Positions 1 through 6,431 of a DNA stretch of 6,431 nt are shown here, piece by piece. Every line of letters begins with the position of its first letter. Positions within the stretch are counted from its first letter, which is position 1. The notes under the pieces were generated by a model. That model was not told the DNA's origin. It worked only from the letters and a program-made list of their open reading frames with translations, and did no database searches. The DNA lies in the NCBI GenBank assembly GCA_003242275.1, contig QGUX01000204.1, positions 1 through 6,431 on the forward strand, written 5' to 3'. Source of the DNA: Pseudomonadota bacterium. Its GTDB lineage: Bacteria > Pseudomonadota > Gammaproteobacteria > Steroidobacterales > Steroidobacteraceae. Both the position numbers and the translations under genes were made by a program.

Positions 1-72
1 GGGGGGCCAAGCGCCTGCCCGCATTCGGGGAGCGAATCATTCCGGCGCTTGCAACCCCGGGGGGCGTGCAAC
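1..72 (+). other. Suspected frameshifted or low-quality stretch inside fliD
   Basis: In the fliD frame the first ~22 residues (Gly, Ala, Arg, Cys-rich) bear no likeness to FliD, which resumes abruptly at ATLIRDAGG. Frame 3 over the same bases gives LPAFGERIIPALATPGGVQ followed by a stop, which loosely resembles the INAA...NPGV region that normally precedes ATLI in FliD. The runs of G at 1-6 and 57-64 are also suspicious. An indel near 65-72 is the simplest reading, probably an assembly-end artefact rather than a true mutation. Confidence 0.4.
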
Positions 73-964
73 GCTGATCCGCGATGCGGGCGGCACCTAC
101 CTCGTGCTGACGGGCACCGCGACCGGGGCCGGCAACGCCGTTTCGGTCAGTGCGGCCAACGCGTCGGCGGGCCTGCAGCAGCTCGTCGACGACCTCAACG
201 ACTTCGATCCGGAGCGCGACGTGGCGGCGCAGGACGCGATCGCCTATGTCTCCGGCTACGAGATCCGCGGCAGCACCAACACCATCGCCGACGCCATCGA
301 CGGGGTGACGCTGGTGCTGAAGAAGGTCACGCCGGAGGGCGAGGCCATCTCCCTTTCGGTGCAGCGCGATGATGCGGCCATCCAGAAGAAGGCCGAGGGC
401 TTCGTCACCGCCTGGAACGCGCTGGCCCAGCAGATCGCCGCGCTGGGCAGGTACGACGCGACCACGAAGACCGCAGGTCCCCTGCTGGGCGATTCCATGC
501 TGCGCGGCATCGACACCCAGCTTCGGCGCATGCTCGGCGAGCCGGTGCCGGGCACCACCGGCGAGTACCGCACGCTGACCAGCCTGGGCATCGAGATGAC
601 CGAGACAGGCACGCTCAAGCTCGACGCGGCGAAGTTCCAGAAGGCGCTGGCCGCCGATCCGGACGCGGTCAGCCGCGTGTTCTCCTCCGGGTCGGGCGTG
701 GCCGTGCGCATCTCGGAATACCTCGGCGAGCGCCTCTCGGCCACCGGCGAGATCGCCGCCCGCAACGAGCGCATTTCCTCGCAGCAGCGCCGCCTGGAGC
801 AGGAGCGGGAGGCACTGGATGCGCGCATGCAGGTCATCCAGGAACGCTACCTCAAGCAGTTCACTGCGATGGACGCGCTGCTGGCGCAGCTGCAGACCAC
901 CTCCAGCTACCTCACGCAGCAGCTGCAGAACCTCTCGAAGCTCTCCGGCGGCAAGTCCGGCTAG
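2..964 (+). CDS. fliD: Flagellar filament cap protein FliD (HAP2), 5' end missing
   Basis: FliD forms the cap at the tip of the growing filament and helps exported flagellin fold into place. The frame is open from the window edge to the TAG at 962-964, giving about 320 residues, so roughly the N-terminal third lies outside. Visible FliD traits in order: the end of the N-terminal domain (ATLIRDAGGTYLVLTG, then TGAGNAVSV); the QDAIAYVSGYEI and STNTIADAIDGVTLVLK stretch typical of the domain junction; then the C-terminal FliD domain with GPLLGDSMLRGIDTQLRRML and LTSLGIEMTETGTLKLD. The last ~70 residues are Gln/Glu/Arg/Leu-rich and predicted coiled coil (around 757-930), matching the helical leg region of FliD. 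The chaperone gene follows, as usual. The first ~22 codons do not read like FliD in this frame, which points to a sequence error near the window start (see findings). Identity is secure from motifs and context. Confidence 0.93.
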   Translation, partial: GGQAPARIRGANHSGACNPGGRATLIRDAGGTYLVLTGTATGAGNAVSVSAANASAGLQQLVDDLNDFDPERDVAAQDAIAYVSGYEIRGSTNTIADAIDGVTLVLKKVTPEGEAISLSVQRDDAAIQKKAEGFVTAWNALAQQIAALGRYDATTKTAGPLLGDSMLRGIDTQLRRMLGEPVPGTTGEYRTLTSLGIEMTETGTLKLDAAKFQKALAADPDAVSRVFSSGSGVAVRISEYLGERLSATGEIAARNERISSQQRRLEQEREALDARMQVIQERYLKQFTAMDALLAQLQTTSSYLTQQLQNLSKLSGGKSG

Positions 965-970
965 CGTCCC

Positions 971-997
971 TCAAGTTCCGGCGCCTCGCGCCGTTAA
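971..997 (+). promoter_or_regulatory. Predicted sigma-28 (FliA) promoter for fliS
   Basis: TCAAGTTC (971-978), an 11-bp spacer, then GCCGTTAA (990-997). The FliA consensus is TAAAGTTT-N11-GCCGATAA, and TCAAG is a common -35 variant in pseudomonad flagellar promoters (from memory). Spacing is exact and the -10 box differs at one base. Transcription should begin around 1003-1005, giving a leader of about 20 nt that carries the fliS ribosome binding site AGGAG at 1011-1015. The promoter starts 6 bp after the fliD stop, so fliS and the genes behind it could be expressed as a late (class IV) unit independently of fliD. Confidence 0.65.
979..993 (+). repeat. Inverted repeat within the sigma-28 promoter
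   Basis: CGGCGC-CTC-GCGCCG is a perfect 6-bp inverted repeat with a 3-nt loop, lying between fliD and fliS and overlapping the spacer and -10 box of the predicted FliA promoter. No run of T follows, so it is not a typical intrinsic terminator. It may be a weak hairpin at the end of the fliD transcript, an operator, or chance in GC-rich DNA. Confidence 0.4.
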
Positions 998-1022
998 GTC
1001 GCATGTAGAGAGGAGTTCCCGC

Positions 1023-1421
1023 ATGTCGGCTTACCCGAAATCCAGCCTGGCCGCCTATCGCTCCGTCGCCGCCCACGGCGGCGTGGACGCGGCCGATCCC
1101 CACCGGCTCATCACCCTGCTGATGGACGGCGCCCTGGAGCGACTGGCCTCGGCCCGCGGTGCCATCGAGCATGGCGACCCGGAAGCCAGGAACCGGCTCA
1201 TCCACCGCACGGTGGCCATCGTCGAGGAACTGCGGGCCAGCCTGAACATGGAGGGCGGCGGCCAGATCGCCGCCAATCTCTCGGACCTGTACGAGTACTG
1301 CGGGCGCCAGCTGCTGCGCGCCAACGTGGAGAATCGCGCCGAGCTGCTCGACGAGGTGGGCAACCTGCTGCGCGAGATCCGCGGCGCATGGGTGCAGATC
1401 CCGGCCGCGGCCCGCGCATGA
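1023..1421 (+). CDS. fliS: Flagellin export chaperone FliS
   Basis: FliS binds the C-terminal helices of flagellin in the cytoplasm, prevents premature polymerisation and hands it to the export gate protein FlhA. The 132-residue length is typical of the family. Diagnostic stretches are the N-terminal tyrosine motif AYRSVAAHGGVDAADPH (the family usually reads Y..V.......P..L), then RLITLLMDGALERL, VEELRASLNMEGGGQIAANL and LYEYCGRQLLRANVENR, which together give the four-helix bundle pattern. The ATG at 1023 is preceded by AGGAG at 1011-1015 with a 7-nt gap. The gene follows fliD by 58 bp, has a predicted FliA promoter in that gap, and ends in ATGA, where its stop overlaps the start of the next gene, suggesting translational coupling. 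Confidence 0.95.
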   Translation: MSAYPKSSLAAYRSVAAHGGVDAADPHRLITLLMDGALERLASARGAIEHGDPEARNRLIHRTVAIVEELRASLNMEGGGQIAANLSDLYEYCGRQLLRANVENRAELLDEVGNLLREIRGAWVQIPAAARA

Positions 1422-1738
1422 GCCGGCCGGCGCCGCTTCCTGCCGCCGGCAGGCTGCTGGCCCAGGGTGTGACGGCCTCCACATTCCAGCTCGTGCGGGG
1501 GATGCGTGACCAGCGCGACCGGGCCACGATCCGGAGCCTGATGGCCGAGCGCCGCCGCCTGCTCACCGAGCTGGCACGATACATGAATACTGGAAGGCAC
1601 GTCGGTTCGCTGGCGGCCCTCTCGGCTGCGGTGGCCGAGTCGGACCGCACGCTGGAGGTGCTGCTCGGACAGATGTCTGCGGCCGCGCCCGGCGCAAGAG
1701 GAAGCGAATGTACGAGGGCGTCGACACAGTCATCCTGA
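1418..1738 (+). CDS. Small helical FliT-like protein, probable flagellar chaperone
   Basis: The 106-residue product has no motif I can name with certainty. It is Arg/Leu/Ala-rich and predicted mostly helical: a stretch around residues 22-62 (STFQLVRGMRDQRD, then SLMAERRRLLTELARYM) and a second helix near 70-92 (LAALSAAVAESDRTLEVLLG). No signal peptide or membrane segment is visible. Size, helical character and position directly after fliS match FliT, the FliD chaperone that in enterics also inhibits FlhDC, but FliT diverges fast and this is inference. I chose ATG 1418 because it overlaps the fliS stop as ATGA; an in-frame ATG at 1388 inside fliS would add ten residues and has no good ribosome binding site. 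The 3' end overlaps the next gene by 31 nt, so the last ten codons share DNA with it and may be of little functional weight. Confidence 0.6.
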   Translation: MSRPAPLPAAGRLLAQGVTASTFQLVRGMRDQRDRATIRSLMAERRRLLTELARYMNTGRHVGSLAALSAAVAESDRTLEVLLGQMSAAAPGARGSECTRASTQSS

Positions 1739-2307
1739 ACAACGAGCTGGCCTACCAGGACGTGCTGCCGGTGGCGTTCAAGCCGCTGGCGCGGCCCATG
1801 GATGCGGCGGCGGTGGCGGCGCTGACCGACCGCAACGTGCGCATGCTGCAGGTGTGCGCCGTGCTGGAAGAGCAGGGCGCGCTGGAGAAGAAGGACGAAT
1901 CCTCGCCGCATGCGGCCGACGTGCTGCGGCTGGAGGTGAAGGTCAACCTGTTGCTGGACCTTGTCGGCCAGCTGCTGGCGGCGCAGGTGCCGCGGCCCGT
2001 GCCGGCGCTGGTGCGCTTCAACGCACTGGGGGCGCTGTGGAAATCCTCCAATCCCCCGCGGGTGGGACAACAGGGCCTGCTGGAGATCTGGCTGCGCGAC
2101 AGCCTGCCGCAGCCGCTGGCGCTGATTGCCAACGTCACCCATGTGGCGGCCGACGGCCACGTGAAGGCGAACCTCGTGCCGCCCGGCGAGGCCACGGCCG
2201 ACCTGCTCGAAAAGCTGGCATTCCGCCGGCACCGGCGCCAGGTTGCCGGCTCCCGACAGCCCCGTCGTCCCGGAAATGAGACCGCGATCACACGCATACT
2301 CCGTTGA
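1708..2307 (+). CDS. Atypical PilZ-domain protein of the flagellar cluster
   Basis: The 199-residue product resembles the small PilZ-like proteins beside fliS in xanthomonads, of which X. campestris XCC6012 was described as a tetramer held by long heptad-repeat helices (recalled, not checked). Visible layout: a short N-terminal beta segment (DVLPVAFKPL, residues 18-27), two long helices (about 33-62 and 68-93, with LRLEVKVNLLLDLVGQLLAAQ), then beta-rich PilZ-like sequence (LVRFNALGALWKS, GLLEIWLRDSLPQPLALIANV, residues 101-142) and a basic tail (FRRHRRQ, RQPRR). The canonical c-di-GMP signature, RxxxR followed by D/NxSxxG, is not present in order, so a structural or protein-partner role is likelier than direct c-di-GMP binding. 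The start has a good ribosome binding site, AGGA at 1699-1702, 5 nt before the ATG, and lies inside the previous gene. The tail after residue ~175 has no recognised role. Confidence 0.78.
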   Translation: MYEGVDTVILNNELAYQDVLPVAFKPLARPMDAAAVAALTDRNVRMLQVCAVLEEQGALEKKDESSPHAADVLRLEVKVNLLLDLVGQLLAAQVPRPVPALVRFNALGALWKSSNPPRVGQQGLLEIWLRDSLPQPLALIANVTHVAADGHVKANLVPPGEATADLLEKLAFRRHRRQVAGSRQPRRPGNETAITRILR

Positions 2308-2308
2308 T

Positions 2309-2323
2309 TGACGCGTTGCGTCA
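2309..2323. repeat. Perfect palindrome upstream of fleQ
   Basis: TGACGC-GTT-GCGTCA begins one base after the PilZ stop codon and ends 71 bp before the FleQ ATG. It could be a dimeric operator. It is followed by CTTTTCC, so a weak terminator hairpin for the fliS unit is an alternative. The half-site spacing (TGA-N9-TCA) does not fit a CRP-family site. Confidence 0.45.
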
Positions 2324-2340
2324 CTTTTCCGACGCCGGGG

Positions 2341-2368
2341 GTTTGCGAGACTGGCCGCCTTCGCAAAC
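2341..2368. repeat. 8-bp inverted repeat in the fleQ leader
   Basis: GTTTGCGA (2341-2348) and TCGCAAAC (2361-2368) are exact reverse complements separated by 12 nt, with a further G-U pair possible in RNA. The repeat ends 26 nt before the FleQ start codon. It may be an operator for repression of fleQ or, if transcribed, a hairpin in its leader. No convincing sigma-70, sigma-54 or sigma-28 promoter could be read in this 87-bp gap. Confidence 0.5.
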
Positions 2369-2394
2369 AACAACACCGACCCGTTTCCTGCCTC

Positions 2395-3630
<1,236 letters not shown>

Positions 3631-3648
3631 CGCTGTGCCTGCCCATTC

Positions 3649-3664
3649 CGTGACGGCGGTCACG
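3649..3664. promoter_or_regulatory. CRP/Clp-like palindromic operator candidate
   Basis: CGTGA-CGGCGG-TCACG is a perfect palindrome in its outer six bases on each side and has the exact GTGA-N6-TCAC spacing of the CRP-family site TGTGA-N6-TCACA. Clp, the CRP homologue of xanthomonads, responds to c-di-GMP and influences motility genes (from memory). The centre lies about 52 bp upstream of the predicted sigma-54 transcription start, a place where an activator or repressor could act. It could also be a site for another dimeric regulator, or chance. Confidence 0.5.
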
Positions 3665-3682
3665 CGATGGGCATGCCCTGGC

Positions 3683-3698
3683 CGGCACGGAACTTGCT
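3683..3698 (+). promoter_or_regulatory. Sigma-54 (RpoN) promoter of the fleR-fliE-fliF unit
   Basis: GGCACG-gaac-TTGCT at 3684-3698 matches the sigma-54 consensus TGGCACG-N4-TTGCA/T at all but the leading T, with the essential GG (3684-3685) and GC (3696-3697) exactly 12 bp apart. The expected transcription start is about 3708-3710, only one to three bases before the ATG at 3711, so the message would be nearly leaderless. An enhancer-bound activator such as the FleQ protein encoded just upstream is required at any sigma-54 promoter. Confidence 0.85.
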
Positions 3699-3710
3699 CT
3701 CCTTCCGGGC

Positions 3711-4715
<1,005 letters not shown>

Positions 4716-4719
4716 GGAC

Positions 4720-4725
4720 AGGTGA
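4720..4725 (+). promoter_or_regulatory. Ribosome binding site that decides the fliE start
   Basis: AGGTGA ends 5 nt before the GTG at 4731, an ideal spacing. It overlaps another in-frame GTG at 4722 and is 14 nt from the ATG at 4740, so GTG 4731 is the best supported start of the three. Confidence 0.65.
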
Positions 4726-4730
4726 ATCCC

Positions 4731-5081
4731 GTGAGCAACATGCACATCGACAGCGTGCTGGCACAGATCCGCGCGCTGCAGCAGCAGACCAGGATCGGCG
4801 CCCCGGCGCTGAAGAAGCCCGAGGCCCCCGCCGTGGCGCAGGCAGGCGCCGGCGCCAACGTGAGCTTCGCCGCCGTGATGAAGCAGGGCCTGGATGCCGT
4901 CAACGCCACGCAGCAGCAGGCCGCCACGCTGGCCGCGCGCTTCGAGCGCGGCGAGCCGGGGGTCGAGCTTTCGCAGGTGATGCTCGAATCGCAGAAGGCC
5001 TCGGTGGCGTTCCGCGCCACGGTCGAGGTCAGGAACCGCCTGGTCAGCGCGTACCAGGAAATCATGAACATGCCCCTCTGA
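4731..5081 (+). CDS. fliE: Flagellar hook-basal body complex protein FliE
   Basis: FliE joins the MS ring to the proximal rod and is among the first substrates exported. The 116-residue length fits the family. The family signature is in the C-terminal half: SFAAVMKQGLDAVNATQQQA (45-64), LAARFERGEPGVELSQVML (67-85), then SQKASVAFRATVEVRNRLVS and AYQEIMNMPL. The N-terminal part is short and variable (DSVLAQIRALQQQT), with an Ala/Pro linker at 24-43; there is no signal peptide, as expected for a type III export substrate. I start at GTG 4731 because of the AGGTGA ribosome binding site; the upstream GTG 4722 would add three residues and ATG 4740 would remove three. It begins 15 nt after the FleR-like stop, with no promoter in between, so co-transcription is likely. 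Confidence 0.95.
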   Translation: MSNMHIDSVLAQIRALQQQTRIGAPALKKPEAPAVAQAGAGANVSFAAVMKQGLDAVNATQQQAATLAARFERGEPGVELSQVMLESQKASVAFRATVEVRNRLVSAYQEIMNMPL

Positions 5082-5097
5082 GGTTGAAGGTCGTTAA

Positions 5098-6431
5098 ATG
5101 AGCGCCGACTCGTCCGCCATTCCGATGAAGTTGCCGGCCGCCCTGGCAGGCCTGAAGCCGCTGCTGATCCTGATCGGCCTGGCGGCCGCCGTGGCCGCTG
5201 GCGTGGGCATCGCGCTGTGGTCGCAGGCGCCTTCCTACAGCCTGCTGTTCGGCAACCTGGCCGACGCCGACGCCGCGCAGATGACCCAGGCCCTGGACCA
5301 GGCCGGCATTCCGTACCGGGTCGAGCAGGGCGCGGTGCTGGTGCCTTCCGACCGCGTCAACGAGGCGCGCATGGGACTGGCGGCCAAGGGCCTTCCGGCC
5401 TCCGGCGGCTTCTCGCTGATGGAGAAGGATCCGGGCTTCGGCGTCAGCCAGTTCATGGAGAACGCGCGCTACCAGCATGCGCTGGAAACGGAGCTGGCGC
5501 GCACCATCGCCAGCCTCAAGCCGGTGCAGGGCGCGCGCGTGCACCTGGCCGTGCCGCAGCAATCGGCCTTCGTGCGGGACCGCCGTCCTGCCTCGGCGTC
5601 GGTGTTCCTGCAGCTTCATCCCGGCGCGCGGCTGGACCGCGGCCAGGTGGCCGCCATCGTGAACCTGGTCGCCTCCAGCATCCCGGAGCTGCGCGCCGAG
5701 CACGTCACCGTGGTGGACAGCGCCGGCCGGCTGCTGTCCTCGCCGGAGGAGAACAGCGAGTTCGCGCTGCGCGAGCAGCAGCTGGAGCTGGCGCGGCGCA
5801 TCGAGGAGGACTACTCGCAGCGCATCGTGTCGCTGCTCACGCCGCTGCTGGGTCCCGGACGCGTGCGCGCCCAGGTGGTGGCGCAGATCGAGATGTCCAG
5901 CACCGAGGAGGCGCGCGAGCAGTACGGCCCGCAGAGCCAGGTGGTGCGCAGCGAGCAGACCAGCGAGGACGTGAGCCGCGGCGCCGCGGGTCCTTCCGGC
6001 ATCCCGGGCGCGCTGACCAACCAGCCGCCCGAGGGCGGCACGGCGCTGCCGCCCGGCGTCACGCCGCAGCCGGCGGACGGGACCAATGCCCAGGCCATGG
6101 CCGCCGGCCCGGAAAACGTGTCGCGCCAGGCGACTCGCAACTACGAGATCGATCGCACCGTGGCCTACACGCGCATGCCGGCCGGTCGCCTGCAGCGCCT
6201 GTCCGTGGCCGTGGTGATCGACAACCTCAGGACCACGGCCGCCGACGGCAGCGTGACCGAGACGCCGTTGACCGAGGAGCAGCTCGCGCGCGTCACCACG
6301 CTGGTGCGCGATGCGGTGGGTTTCGACGAGGCGCGCGGCGACCGCGTCTCGGTGGTGAACCAGAGCTTCCTGCAGGAGAACGTGGAGGTGCCCGAGATCA
6401 GCGCGCCGCCGATCTGGGACAACCCGCTGGT
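5098..6431 (+). CDS. fliF: Flagellar MS-ring protein FliF, 3' end missing
   Basis: FliF forms the MS ring in the inner membrane, the base of the flagellum and housing of the export gate. The frame is open from ATG 5098 to the window edge (444 codons of a usual ~560). Visible: a short cytoplasmic N-terminus, first membrane helix LLILIGLAAAVAAGVGIALW (22-41), then the classic YSLLFGNLADADAAQMTQAL (47-66), IPYRVEQGAVLVPSDRVNEA and GLPASGGFSLMEKDPGFGVS ring-building motifs, LETELARTIASLKPVQGARV and HLAVPQQSAFVRDRRPASAS of the YscJ/FliF domain, followed by the FliF C-terminal domain. A Gly/Pro-rich stretch at about 296-335 is the usual variable insertion before NYEIDRTV (348-355). The second membrane helix and the FliG-binding tail lie beyond the window. 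GAAGG at 5086-5090 is the ribosome binding site, 7 nt before ATG. The gene follows fliE by 16 nt. Confidence 0.96.
   Translation, partial: MSADSSAIPMKLPAALAGLKPLLILIGLAAAVAAGVGIALWSQAPSYSLLFGNLADADAAQMTQALDQAGIPYRVEQGAVLVPSDRVNEARMGLAAKGLPASGGFSLMEKDPGFGVSQFMENARYQHALETELARTIASLKPVQGARVHLAVPQQSAFVRDRRPASASVFLQLHPGARLDRGQVAAIVNLVASSIPELRAEHVTVVDSAGRLLSSPEENSEFALREQQLELARRIEEDYSQRIVSLLTPLLGPGRVRAQVVAQIEMSSTEEAREQYGPQSQVVRSEQTSEDVSRGAAGPSGIPGALTNQPPEGGTALPPGVTPQPADGTNAQAMAAGPENVSRQATRNYEIDRTVAYTRMPAGRLQRLSVAVVIDNLRTTAADGSVTETPLTEEQLARVTTLVRDAVGFDEARGDRVSVVNQSFLQENVEVPEISAPPIWDNPL

Noticed and set aside
1572..1587. Possible sigma-54 promoter inside the fliT-like gene (TGGCACG-atac-ATGAA)
   Set aside because: The -24 element is perfect but the essential -12 GC reads GA. 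A second near match at 1596-1610 (GGCACG, then TTCGC) has the GC one base too far. Neither meets the strict spacing and sequence rule.
2222..2236. RRHRR in the PilZ-like protein as the RxxxR c-di-GMP motif
   Set aside because: It lies after the beta-rich part, in a basic tail, and is not followed by D/NxSxxG, so it does not have the order or place of the PilZ binding motif.
2309..2330. Palindrome after pilZ as an intrinsic terminator
   Set aside because: The stem is only 6 bp and the T run only four, interrupted by C; too weak to call, so it is listed as a repeat only.
2308..2394. TTG start at 2308 giving FleQ a 29-residue extension, or read-through fusion of PilZ to FleQ in the same frame
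   Set aside because: There is no ribosome binding site before TTG 2308, the extra residues (Cys, Arg, Gln, Pro-rich) match no domain, and the shared frame without stops over 29 codons is unremarkable in GC-rich DNA.

Overview
The window is a flagellar gene cluster from a very GC-rich genome. Every recognisable gene is on the + strand, and there is no sign of mobile DNA, RNA genes or CRISPR. The gene order (fliD, fliS, a fliT-like gene, an atypical PilZ gene, a FleQ-type activator, a FleR-type activator, fliE, fliF) is that of polarly flagellated Gammaproteobacteria. The small PilZ protein between fliS and the sigma-54 regulators, together with the GC content, suggests a relative of Xanthomonadaceae such as Lysobacter or Luteimonas. 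That placement is inference; no phylogenetic marker is present.

Layout: (1) About 1-964 is the C-terminal two thirds of fliD, the filament cap; its first ~70 bases look frameshifted or of poor quality. (2) 971-997 is a good match to a sigma-28 (FliA) promoter, followed by a tightly packed late unit: fliS (1023-1421), a small helical FliT-like gene joined to it by ATGA (1418-1738), and a PilZ-like gene overlapping that by 31 nt (1708-2307). (3) An 87-bp gap holds two perfect inverted repeats and leads to a FleQ-family sigma-54 activator (2395-3630). (4) An 80-bp gap holds a CRP/Clp-like palindrome and a near-consensus sigma-54 promoter (GG/GC at -24/-12). The predicted start of transcription falls almost on the ATG of a second sigma-54 activator, FleR/FlrC-like (3711-4715). 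(5) fliE (4731-5081) and fliF (5098 to the window end, incomplete) follow at 15- and 16-nt spacings and are probably read from the same promoter.

Likely working: FleQ with sigma-54 switches on the FleR-like gene and the fliE/fliF basal-body genes behind it; FleR-like protein with sigma-54 then drives middle genes; FliA, made later, reads the fliS promoter to supply export chaperones while filament subunits are exported. The most unusual point is that both enhancer-binding proteins lack an N-terminal regulatory domain, and the sensor kinase gene (fleS/flrB) usually found between fleQ and fleR is absent. The two-component checkpoint described in Pseudomonas and Vibrio therefore appears to be stripped out here, leaving control to transcription or to partner proteins.
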